A stretch of 64,000 nucleotides of DNA from the NCBI GenBank assembly GCA_031835245.1, contig JAVKOQ010000005.1, positions 310,001 to 374,000 of the forward strand, in the 5' to 3' direction. A program made the position numbers and the translations under genes. Position 1 is the first letter of the stretch. The number at the start of each line of letters is the position of its first letter. The stretch is from Balamuthia mandrillaris (Eukaryota; Discosea; Longamoebia; Balamuthiidae). Positions 23,617 to 34,984 of the stretch are shown here, in pieces. The notes under the pieces were generated by a model that worked only from the letters and a program-made list of their open reading frames with translations, made no database searches and was not told the origin of the DNA.

Positions 23617-26600
23617 TCAAATCAACATATCTTCCTCATCGTCGTCTTTCATGCGAGAGGCGATGCCATCTACCTTCTTCTGCAATTTCTTGAAAGCATG
23701 TTTCATCTTCAGCTCCATGTGTACCATTTGAGCATTGTGCTGCTGCAATGCTGCTGTTGCTGTCTCTATCTTTCTGTTGGTACTTACGCCTCCTCCTTCT
23801 GCTGTGGCTTCCATCTCCTCTTCTTCTGGCTCCTCATCCATGGCCTTCTTTTTGGCAATCTTCTCACCTGGGGCTTGTTGTCTGCTCAAAAGATACGCGG
23901 AGTATGGCTGACCTCCAAACCTGTAATCCGAAGCATTTCCTTTCTTCTTTGCTGCCCCTCCAGCGCTTCGGTTCATCAGGTTTCGAGCGGTGGCTGACAC
24001 TCGAGGTTGTCTTGCTGCTGGAGGGGGCACAGGTGGAACGTAATGATGGCGGCTTTGTGCGTTCAGGTCTTCGAGTTCTGTATCACTGTGGAAGAAGCCT
24101 TCCTCTTCGTCGGCGATGGATACCAAGGTTTTGCTTCTCGTCAATTTCTTGAATTTATCACTCTGTTTTATTGACAGTGTGAGAGAAAGAGAGCAAAGAG
24201 GAGAAAGGGGGAAGCGAGAACCTTGGCAGGATCGGCGTAATACATCAACACAAGGAAAGCATAGTCAAGATAGTACTCCAAGTTGGCTTTCTCAATAACC
24301 TCCGCATAAGAAGTACTTAACATAGCAATCAACAAGTTCAACAACATGATCGCTATAACAATTATGTGAGAAAACGTGAAAACAACGAAAGGAGGGAATG
24401 AAAAAGGCACAAACTTGATATGATCATGTAAATAAGGTACAACACGATAGCTCCAAAGTGAATGTCGCTGGCCACTGTGTCAAAGTCTCCATCTCCAACT
24501 GCTGTTCGAAACATGGACACCCTTTTATTTTGTCAGAAAGCAAACAATGGAAGATGCAGCAGAAAGAAGGCAAGATGAAGAAAAAGACAGGTTTGTAAAA
24601 AAGAAAAACATACATAGACCAATAAATAGCGCGATAAGACCAAACGGTGGAGCCCAACAAAAGGAACAACGCCAGGCTGAACGAGAGAATGAATACAATA
24701 AAGACGCTTCCCCACACAATCAATGCCCTTAACATCTAACAAACTAGAAATAAATTTTGTGTTTTTAAGAAAGAAGAAGACAAGCATTACCCGGCGGACG
24801 ATGATGAGCAGCACTCCCACGTTCTGATGAACACGCATAAACTTGAGCAGCTTGGCCCAGCCCAACACCAAAACTATTTGGTGTTATAGCATAGAGAATC
24901 AAGTGAAGGTCAAAAAAAAAAAGAATCGAAAAGAAGATAAAGGAGTAAGGAAGGTAACTGAAGGCGATTGTATGGAACTGATAGTCTCTGTAACGGGCCA
25001 ATCGATTAAAGCTGACAAAGTCAGTATCGTCAGCCTCCCAATCCAAGCTATCGATGATTCCGATTTCGATGAACCGGAAGATGGCCAACACGATGAAGCC
25101 CAGATATATAGTTACATCCACCGCGTTCCACCCGTTAAGGAAGTAACGACGCTTCTCAATGATTATCTGTTGTTTTTATGCAAGTTTTTCAGCATAAAAG
25201 AAGGACGAAGAAAGAAGGGAGAGAGAACCTCTTTGATTTCTATGACAACTGAGATGGCGACCCAAATGCCAATGACGATCTCCATCGCTAGCTCTGCCCA
25301 ATCTCCACTGGAGTTATACTTGCTTTATGCAGTTAAAGAAAAAACAAAGAGAACAACAGAGAGAGAGAGAGAAAGAGAGAGCGTGAGAGAGGAAGAAAGG
25401 ATATCTGTAAAGTTTGACGGTGAAGAACTCTGAAGATGGAAACACGACGCCGGCAGCTGGCATGTCCCACATGATGCGAACAACACTGAATAGGTTGATG
25501 TTTGGATTGTACACTGCCTTCAAGTCAGTTCACCGGCCTTGAAAGGCAAAGAAAGAATGAAGAGAAAGCAACAAACTCGTAAACTCGATGAAGACGCCAC
25601 GAGTCAATTCGTCCAACCAGTTGTTCTCATAAAGTTCAGATAACTTTTCGAACGTGGCGTTGGCATCTCTAGTGTTCAGAGTCACTTTATAGCCTCCCCT
25701 CTCAGGAAACAACTCTTCCAACATACTGATGAACGATTCGCTGTCTGAAGGCTCCGAATAAGTCCATCTGTAGTCCAGTGGTTCCCAAATCAAAATAGGT
25801 TAACAGAAATAAGCACAGAATGAAGAAAGCAAGCACGAACCCTTCTCCACCAGGACCGAACGTGCCTTTGGACTCGGTTTCATCGTGATCGTACTCACCA
25901 TAACATTGTCCATTCTTGGCGAGAGCTTCATAGTCATCGTTGATAAGATCGCAGGAGCCAGGTTCTACGCGAAACTGGCGGAGCTGAACTTTGTTGGTGA
26001 CCACTCGGTTGTAACGCATAATGAATGAAGACTCTGGGGAAAAGAAGTTTATGAAGAACGGTCCTGTTATCCACTATTAGGTTGTTTTTGTTAACGACAT
26101 CATTCCAGAACAAAGGTAGGAGAGAGTGAGTCAGAGAGATGAGCAAGCAGAGTGAAGAAAGGAAGAGACAACAAAAAGAAGAACGTACAGTCCATATTTC
26201 TGGTATTTGGTCGGTATCAGCAAAGAACTTTTTGAAGTTTCCAGGAGCACCCGTTCTGCTGTCGAAGGGACGATCGATGTAAAACTCCTCTCCCACCGTC
26301 CTCACTCGGATGGAGTGTTCAAAGTAGTATGCCTTCGAATGCAGGTCCGTACTCGTCAACAGCATTACTGGCAAACAGAAAAACAAGAGCTTGTTCGTCA
26401 CAAACAAATATATAACATGAGAATATCAAATAAGATACGTACTGACTGTAAACAAAACAAGAAACACGAAATAGGACGAAAAACTGAGCAAAAAACGGAC
26501 TCTGGGATGGGCCAACAAAGCTCTCCAATTTGCGGACCACCATTGTGGATTCCAGCTCAACTTAAGATCCCATGTTTTGTTCAATGTTGCTTGAATTCTG

Positions 26601-26786
26601 CGATGCTAATTGTTTCACAGTTAAAATAGGTACAGGGAAGGTAAAGGTTGGCGCAACAAGAAGAAGAACGAGTTGTTGGTACCTTCATTATAGCACCTAT
26701 TCGATTTTCAACAATGAAGAAAAGGGGAGATGTGCCTCCTGATGTCCTGTTCACAGAACACATGATGTCAAAAAAAGATTTTAAAG

Positions 26787-26852
<66 letters not shown>

Positions 26853-28280
26853 CAGAAGAATTTAACCTGGCATATTTCAGAGTGGCATTACAGTCCAATA
26901 AATGTTCGGTGATCTGCAGTGCGTCTCTGCATTGCTTCTTTGCCTTATTGAACCCCAAAAAGTCCGACTCGGAAGCTCCTTGCAACTTGTTGCGAGCTTT
27001 GTGCAGCCTCTCCAAAGCGTTGCAAAGAGGGGTGGCGTGCCGGCCGTCCAAAGGATCGACGTCAACACCGTGTTTCAACAAGAAGCGAAGTGAGTTGACC
27101 GTTCCGTATTTGGCTGCTATATGAGTTGATGTAGTATTCTTGAACGTTCTCATTTTCACTATACCAATGTTAGACCAGTGGTCGTTCGGTAGAAGAGGAG
27201 AAAAATAGGGAAACGGTACCGTTTTGGCGAGCATCAGAGATGAGGAAGCGAAGAAATTCAACATCATCAGTGCGTCTGATGGCATACAGGAGTGTTGCTC
27301 GTTTGCTCCGTTTGGTAATCGTCTCATAATCTTTTCTTTCAGGTGTTCCTTCCTATAAGCCCCAAAACGAGGAGAGGATGATAAGAAAAGAAGGAGAGAG
27401 AGAGAGAGGAGAGAGAGAAAGTGCGAACCTTTGGAACGCCACTTATGTCGATGTGGTGTTTGAACAATAAACGAGCAACCTCGAAGCCAACTTTGCATTT
27501 AATGGCAAGCGAGAGCACTGTGTGGTGCTTTGAGACCAATGAGTAAGCAATCCGAGGGACGAGAGTGAAGAAATAAAGACAGAGGAGAAACAAGAAAGAG
27601 CTTACGTGCTAATGGCATGGTCATTGTGGATTGGTTCGTGTTTAAAGAAAGCCGTGAACAGTGAAAACGGAGAACAAATAGGAAGAAGAGAAACAAAGCA
27701 CTTACATTCTAACAAGCAAACATAAAAGCAAAACAAAAGCCCGTTACAAAAAAAAAAAAAAAAAGGTTAAAAAGAGGTATTAGTGACAAGAACAAAAGGA
27801 GACTGAAACAAACATCCTGCAGTAAGGAATGAGGTGAGTTTATTGCACAAGGACGAAGAAAGAGGGAGCAAAGAAAGTTTCGTACTTCTTCTAAAATGTC
27901 GTCTTCAGAGAAGGCATCGGTGGCGAGCATCAGGTCCAACATTTCAACTCTTCCAAACTGAGCGGCTATGTGAAACGCATTTCGGCTTTCCTGTACAATA
28001 AAGTTGAAAGAAAGAACGAAAGAAACCACAAGAAAGAAAGAAAGAAACGACAAGAAAGAAAGAAAGAAAGAAACGACAAGAAAGAAAGAAACCACAAGAA
28101 ACTACAAAAAGAAACACACCTCTTTCTCAGTGAGGGCAGCCGAGCTGGCTATATCGCTGCCTTTTTTTCCTTCGTGAGCCGAAGCATCCTCTTCTTTTAT
28201 GAACTCTATAGACTGCAAACATGGAGAGAAGGAGAGAGAGAGAGAGAGAGAGAGAGGGATAAAGAGAGAGAGAGAGGAAA

Positions 28281-28324
<44 letters not shown>

Positions 28325-29239
28325 ACAACATAAAACAATGTAATAAGCGAGCAGAGAAGGAAGAGTTAAGCGAAAAGAGAGCAGAGAGACAGTGAAACGA
28401 GAGAACAGAGGAGACGAACTTTAACGCTAGGGTCAGCACCGAGGTCTAAAAGATAAGCTGCAATGTCGTCGTGGCCGTACTTGATGGCAAACTGAAGCGG
28501 CGTGTAAGCAACTGGGTTGCCTATTCCTTTTGCCAAGTGCTTAAAAAATATTTGTTGAGAACTTCGAAGAAAGCAGAGGGAGTGAACAGAGAGAGAAAGG
28601 GAGAGAAGCAAGTGAACAAAGTGGAGTGAGGATGGCGTAAAGTACCTCTCCAGGAAGGCAAGCCTAGGGAACCGGCGGCATTCAACAGCGATACGAAAAA
28701 CCAAAGCGTAAGCACAAAACAAAAAAAAGAAATAATAAAATAAGAGGCACCTGCAGGTTGATATACGCCTCGACGTCCTTAGTGTCTTCCACCAGCTCGA
28801 CCACAGCGGCAAGGTCTCCGCTTCGGACGGCAAAACAGAGGTCCATAGCTTCCGGGCTTTCATCCCAGTCCTGTACGAGAGCTCTTCTCCGGTTATGGTC
28901 CTCTGCGTTTCTGCTCTTCTTCCTGCCGATGTTTCTCAGCCGTTTTCGTCGACCGGCTCCTTTTTTGAGGGTGTTCTTCACCCTGCGGAGCCAAACGGCC
29001 GACCTTTTCAGCGGGGGACTCGCTTCGTCACCCTCATCCCCCTGGTCAACGTCCTCATCCAAGTAGGCCAGTTGGTCGGCTGAAGTTCCTCCCTCTGCGT
29101 TAGCAAGTTGTTTTGGTGGTTGTTCCGGTTCTTCGTCCATCTCGGTTTCGATATTGCTGTCTTCTGTCTCCTCTGAAAATGAATGCTGATTGGCGTCTTC
29201 TTCTCCTTCCCATATGCTGTCTTCTTCATGACTGCTCAT
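23617..29239 (-). CDS. ankyrin-repeat polycystin (ANK-TRPP) cation channel, copy 1
   Basis: Predicted PKD2-type cation channel with a long cytosolic ankyrin domain. Exon 1 (28751-29239) encodes an acidic start and the first ankyrin helix (LCFAVRSGDLAAVVELVEDT). Then come an 18-nt exon (28646-28663, ACLPGE), exon 28420-28539 (NPVAYTPLQFAIKYGHDD) and more ankyrin repeats, some joined through 3-nt exons at 27814, 27706 and 27606. The polycystin part follows: S1 (about 26.4 kb), the extracellular TOP/polycystin domain (VYNPNINLFSVVRIMWDM, close to PKD2 YNANVNLFCVVRLL), S2-S5, a pore with TAVGDGDFD and S6 IMLLNLLIAMLSTSYAEVI. The tail ends in a short coiled coil (LKMKHAFKKLQKKVDGIASR). Copy 2 at 31471-37614 has the same layout. 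ANK repeats are usual in TRPC/V/A/N but not in TRPP, so the architecture is odd. Confidence 0.85.
27606..27816 (-). other. three candidate 3-nt micro-exons (CAC, AAT, GAT) of ANK-TRPP copy 1
   Basis: On the minus strand the exon ending ILEE (27886) is followed by introns of 69, 105, 97 and 78 nt, all GT...AG. They are separated by GAT (27814-27816), AAT (27706-27708) and CAC (27606-27608); the next exon starts at 27527 with HHTVLSLAIKCK. Splicing all three gives D-N-H-H-H-T-V-L-S-L-A, which puts D, T, L and A at the standard ankyrin positions (DxxxxTxLxxA). Copy 2 has the same three triplets in the same order. Seen directly in sequence; actual splicing is inference. Confidence 0.7.
28225..28322. 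repeat. (GA)n microsatellite in ANK-TRPP copy 1 intron
   Basis: GA repeats with a few A and T interruptions fill an intron of the minus-strand channel gene, so the sense strand reads (CT)n. A similar 60-nt (GA)n block occurs at about 26790-26848 in the same gene. Confidence 0.9.
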
Positions 29240-29706
29240 TGTGACCGGTATGATAGCAAAGCAACTGTATGTACAAGTTACTCGATTAGATGAATAAGAA
29301 GGAAACTGGAAGGGTGGGAAAAATTACCTTGAAGACAGCAATCCGCCCTTTGTTTTGTGCAGAGAAAGTTAAAGCAGCACCGCAAGTGTTTTGTGTGTAG
29401 TGCAGGATGCGCAACAAAGAAAATAAAATAAAGAAACAAACAAACAAAACAGTGAATTCAGGGTGCACGAGTCTCAATAAACGTATCTGTGAATTTCCAA
29501 ACGAGGGATTGCCGATAAATGAGAGGACACCGCCATCCAATCAGATCGCGCCGAATTTAATTAATCATATGCTGACGTAACCTTGTCGCCACAAATATAC
29601 CACTGACGTCATAGGTTAATGACGTAAGCTTAGTCGACAGATAAAGATGACATCATCGGAATGACGTAAGCGTCACATCAATATATTGATTTTCGGGTCG
29701 ACCCGG
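29240..29706. promoter_or_regulatory. divergent promoter with a cluster of CRE/ATF-like sites
   Basis: 467 bp between the divergent starts of ANK-TRPP copy 1 (-) and the beta-propeller-like gene (+). Within 97 bp there are TGACGTAA at 29573, TGACGTCA at 29604, TGACGTAA at 29620, TGACATCA at 29648 and TGACGTAA at 29662. These match the bZIP (CREB/ATF) core TGACGT[CA]A or differ by one base. A CCAATCAG lies at about 29537, and GTCGAC occurs at 29633 and 29697. All five sites lie closer to the + strand gene. Binding by a bZIP factor is inferred from motif knowledge. Confidence 0.55.
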
Positions 29707-31458
29707 ATGGAACCAAGAGGAAAGATGAAAAAAGAAGAGAGGGTGGCTCGCGGCAACACCGGCTTTGCCATCAGTCCCGCTAGCATCCATGGTTGCAGGG
29801 TCGCTCTCTCTCCGCTCGGCACCTCTTCAGACACGTTTGTCGCCTCACGCTCCTCCGTTTATCAATTGAAGTTCAGCACTTCCTCCGATGCAGATTTGAC
29901 CTCTTCTTCTCCTTACGATGGCATGACTGCTCTGTCAGTGGAGGCAACGCCTCTTTCCTTGTGCTTTCCTCATCGCGCTGAAATACAAGACCTTCAAACT
30001 TCTTCTACTTTATCCGATGGCGACAGCTTCTTCTTGGGAGCGAGCGATTCCACCGGACGTACCACCGTCTCTCTGCTTCGTCTGCATGGGGGAGAGGACA
30101 GAATTGGTGCTGGTGGTGGTTTCGCTCTGGCCTCGCTTCCTTCTGCTGGGGAGTGGGGCTGGTCTGGCGTTGCTCTCGCTCCGCTTTCCTCCTCTTCGCT
30201 TTTGGTATGTCAACGCTCTCTTCGCTCTCCTCTCTCACTTTATCTCTCTCGTTCTTCGTTCTCTCCCTGACCTTTGAGAACTCCTTGAGGAAAGACTGCA
30301 ACAGCAAACCACTTTGGCAAATGCGTTCAGTTCTTTGAGAACGACAGTTGCGTTCGTCGGGTTTACACTTTGCATCGTCCCACTCAGCTTTGCTTTCTTC
30401 CCCCGCCTTCATCCGCTTCCTCTTCCTCTTCAGATGCTTCTGCTGCTGCTTCAAACACGAGTCCGTTGCTTCTTGTCACGGAACGGAATCATCTCAGCCT
30501 TTGGGATGTTCGAATGGCTGAGAAGAACGGCTGTGCCAATCGCTTTGTTGTTCGTTCTTGTTTCTTCGTGCTCCTCTTGCCTTTCTTCTCGCTTCTTTTG
30601 TCTTTCTTTTTCCTAAACGATAGAAAAACAGATGGGAACAAATGATGAATTGTTGGCATTGAGCTGTGGCAACAACGTGATAGCGGTGGCAGGAGAAGGT
30701 CGCACTGTCTCCACATTCGATCTGCGCATCACTGCTCCGTTGGCACGTTGGGCCGCCGCCACCAAGTACGCCACTACTGCGTTGCTTTTTCTTCATTCAG
30801 GAAGAAAAGAGAACGTTGTTGGAGCCATGGATGACCTGTGTCTTGCCGCTGGGCTTGATTCGGAGGCACGCCTTCTTTCTTGCGTTTTTCTCTCTCTTCA
30901 TCGTTCTCTTCTCTTCATCGTTCACTTCTCTTCGCTTCTCTTCTCTCTTCTCGTTCTGGGCATCTAGTCTCTCTTTCTTCTTTTGCTGAACAGGAAAATT
31001 ATAGTTGGTTTGTGCAGACTGGGCGTCTTCCAGTAATCTTCGAAGAGGGACTAAAGCCAAAGCCTTTCATGGTGACTCTCGTTGGATAGGAATTCAAAAG
31101 GTTCTTCTCTCTCCTCTCTCTCTCTCGTCTAGTTTCTCGGTTATCTTTATCTCATATCATTGTTCAGCAACAAGAGGGAAGCAAAGAACGAGTTGTGGGG
31201 GTAACAGAACAAGGAAGCGTGTACATCATTCACAACGCTGCAGAAGAGCTTCTTCTTAGCAATGAGAACGATAAGAAAAACAAACAAGAAGACAAAGCAA
31301 ACAAAGGAAAAAGAAAGTTATCTGCTGCTGAATCGCCAGAACAACGACAACGACAACAACAACGAAGGGATAAAACAGAAAAACAACAACAGAACCATAA
31401 AAAGAGAATGATCAACAAACAAGCAAAACAACAAGGAGAAGAAGAAGTACAAAAGTAA
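29707..31458 (+). CDS. beta-propeller (WD40-like) protein with basic C-terminal tail, not further identified
   Basis: Exons 29707-30204, 30295-30546, 30632-30883, 31005-31100 and 31168-31458 join in phase 0 throughout to 462 aa. The repeats look like degenerate WD40 blades: LLLVTERNHLSLWDVRMAEK, then NNVIAVAGEGRTVSTFDLRI and VVGVTEQGSVYIIHNAAEEL. After the last blade the final exon gives about 65 residues rich in Lys, Gln, Glu and Arg, a typical nucleolar or nuclear tail. I could not assign it to a named WD40 protein. It lies between the two ANK-TRPP copies. It is divergent from copy 1 and convergent with copy 2, whose stop codon is only 12 bp away. The exon 4 acceptor (31003-31004) is the least certain junction. 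Confidence 0.6.
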
Positions 31459-31470
31459 ACCACGTTCCTT

Positions 31471-34400
31471 TCACAAAAGCATTATATTTGCTTCATCATC
31501 TCCAACTCTTGACAAGACATCATCCATTTTCTTGTGCAACTTGTTGAGACTGCGTCCAATCTTTTGTTGCACACTGTCCAATTGTTTGATGGCTAGCTCC
31601 AAGTTGGCGATCTCTCCGCTCATAAGCGATGCAACTGCTCCGCCTTCTAGTTCTCTTCCTCCTTCGTCTTCATCGCCAATGATAGTGAAGCTCTCTTCTT
31701 TGTCTTTTTGTCTCTCTGTTCCATCTTTGTTGTTGGCTGAAGAGCGTATCCCTGTTGCGACGGTGTTCTTTCGTTGCACTTTAGATACTAGAATCTTGGA
31801 GTAACCATCACTGCCAAACTGAATGATGTTTCTCTCCTCCTTCTCTTTCTCTTTCCTTTTGCTCTTTCGCAGACGACTCTTGCTTCTCCCTTTGTTGTTG
31901 TCGTTAAGGAAGAAGTCACTTATGTTGCTGGAAGACCAGTCGGAAGGCGGAGGAGGGACCGGAGCTTTACATATCGCCATTTCTTCCAGCTCCGTGTCAC
32001 TGCTGTTTCCATCTCTGGAAGTTTCGTCATCAAAGTATTGCTTGCCTGCTTTCTGTTTGATAAACCTTTTGAACTTGTTATCCTTTTATGTTTTTTTTTT
32101 TTAAAAAAATTGGTAACCACGTTAGCACAATAGGAAGAATGCGTATTCTTACAAAGAGAACAAACAAGAGGCTTACCTTCGTGTAGTCTTCGTTATAAGT
32201 TAAAACGAGAAAGGCAAAGTTGAGACAGTATTCCAAGTTGGCTTTTTCGATAACCTCAGCGTAGGATGTACTCAACATAGCAATCAACAAGTTCAGCAAC
32301 ATAATACCTGTTTTAAACAACCATTGCTGTTAGATTTTATGTCATAGAAGAGAAGCAAAGACAGAGAGAACAAAATAGAGAGAGGAGAGAACGAACTGGA
32401 AATGATGATGTAAATGAGATACAGCATGATAGATCCAAAGTGAAGTTCTTGAGATGCCACATCGAAATCTCCATCTCCAGTCGCTGTACGAAACATGGTA
32501 ACCCTTTGCAAAGAGAAAGCGTGAACCTCAGGATTGCAGAAAAGAAAGAATGGGTGTTGCGTACATGGACCAATAAGTGGCACGATAGGACCACTCTGTA
32601 GAACCCAACAAAAGGAACAAAGCTATGCTGAACGAGAGAATGAACACTATAAACACGCTTCCCCACACGAATAAAGCCCTCACCATCTGTTTCGGAACCA
32701 GTTCAGCTTTTCTTTTTGTTGCATATTATCTTTTTTCTTGCAGGAAGAGAAGCAACATACCCTATTGACCACAATAAGTAGAACTCCGATGTGTTGCTGT
32801 ACTCTCAAAAACTTTAAAAGTTTGGCCCATCCCAACACCAAAACTATTTTGGTAGGCAGTATAGTTAGCAGAACATGAGGAAGAGAGAAAGAGAGATAAA
32901 GTAAAGGAGAGACAGAGAGAGACGAGAAACGGAACGCAACTCAAAGCAATAACGTGGAACTGGTAATTGCGATACCGGGCCAAACGTTGAAAGCTGACAT
33001 AGTCGGTGTCATCAGCCTCCCAATCCAGGCTGCTAACGATGCCAACCTCTATGAAGCGGAAGATAGCCAGCACCACAAAACTTACGTACATCAGAACGTC
33101 CACTGCATTCCATCCGTTCAGAAAGTATTGACGTTTCTCCACAATCACCTGCATAAATATTGTGAATATTGCGAAGAAGAAACGAGAAAAATCACCTACA
33201 ATAACAACCAATGAAGAAGACAAACAACTAACAGAAGCAACAAACCTCTTTGATCTCAATGAGAACGTAAACGGTAACCCAAATGCCAATAACGATTTCC
33301 ATTGCTAGTTCAGCCCAATCCCCAGATGATTCATATGTGGTTCGTTATTAAAGAATCTATCAACGGATAAGAACACAAAAAATGATGGAAAAAAAGAAAA
33401 GAACACAGAAAAAAGAACATGTGAAAAGGATATCTCAAAAGCTTCACGGTGAAGAACTGAGAAGAAGGATAAACAATGCCACCGCGAGGCATGTCCCACA
33501 TGATCCTTACAACGCTGAACAAGTTGATATTTGGATTGTAAACTGTGAACTCTATGACGACGGCACGTGTCATCTCGTCGATCCAGTTGTTCTCATAGAG
33601 TTCTGTCAGTTTCGTGAATGTGGCGTTGGCATCCCTTGTGTCGAGAGTCACTTCGTAGCCTCCCCGCTCAGGAAAGAGTTCTTCCAGTTTACTTATGAAT
33701 GATTCTCTGTCAGAAGGTTCTGAATACGTCCAACTGTTGTTCCGTAGAAATGATAGTAACGTTAGACAAAGCGGCCTATAAAAAGAGACAACAAAATGGA
33801 AGAATTCTCTCCTACCCTTCGCCGCCAGGACCATAAGTACCAGTGAACTCGTTCTCTTCAGAATATTCTCCATAACATTCACCGTTAACAGCCAATGCTT
33901 CATAGTCGCTCGTGGCGAGATCGCATGTGCCCGGTTCCACTCGGAATTGTCTAAGTCGCATCTTGTTGGTAACGATCCGGTTGTAGCGCATCACGAAAGC
34001 GGTTTCGGGTACAAAGAAGTTGAGATATAACGGTCCTGTTATCCACTTTATGTGCATTTATTTTTTCAGTTACCATGATCGGAAAGAAACAGGGTGACGA
34101 ACGAAAAAGGAGGTTTTCGTACAGTCCATATTTCAGGAACTTGATCAGTATCCGCAAAGTACTTCTTAAAGTCGCCTGGAGTTCCCGTTCTACTGTGAAA
34201 AGGACGATCGAGGTAAAATTGTTCTCCAACAGTTCGCACTCGCAATGATTTTTCAAAGTAAAAAGCCTCCGAATGAACATCGGTATTGGTCAACAACATC
34301 ACTGTTAATCAGAAAAGATACGGAACGGTTCAGAACTTCATACAAAGCCATTAACGCAATCGAAAGCCCAGCAATATGAAACTTACTGACAGTAAACAAA

Positions 34401-34851
34401 ATAAGGAAAGCAAAGTAGGTGAGGAAACTGAGCCAGAAACGAAACTTGGGGTGAGATAGCACATATCCCCAGTTTTCTTGCCACCAAGCAGGATAGATCT
34501 GGAGGTTGAGTCTCCAAGTTTTGTTTATCGTGCTTTGGATACTCTTGTGCTGTAATGCAAAATAGTTTAGGCTTTACGAACGAATAAAGAATGAGAAAAA
34601 GAGAGGCATTACTGTCATCAAGGAACCAATTCTTTGAGTTACTATGAAAAGGAGAGGAGACATGCCGTCCGAAGTTCTGTAGTTGACCATCGTTATTGAT
34701 ATTCATAACAAAGAACATTAGCAGAAAAAGTGACTACTTACTTTGCATATTTAACTGTGGCATTGCAATCCAGCAAATATTCTGCAATCTGGAATGCATC
34801 TCTATAACACGTTGAGGAACAAAAACCCGTGTGTGTATATATGTGTGTGTG

Positions 34852-34884
<33 letters not shown>

Positions 34885-34894
34885 ATATATGTGT

Positions 34895-34984
<90 letters not shown>

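Noticed and set aside
29286-29540. 84-codon minus-strand frame with a hydrophobic stretch
   Set aside because: Lies in the promoter region between divergent genes, lacks domain similarity, and its start is not supported.
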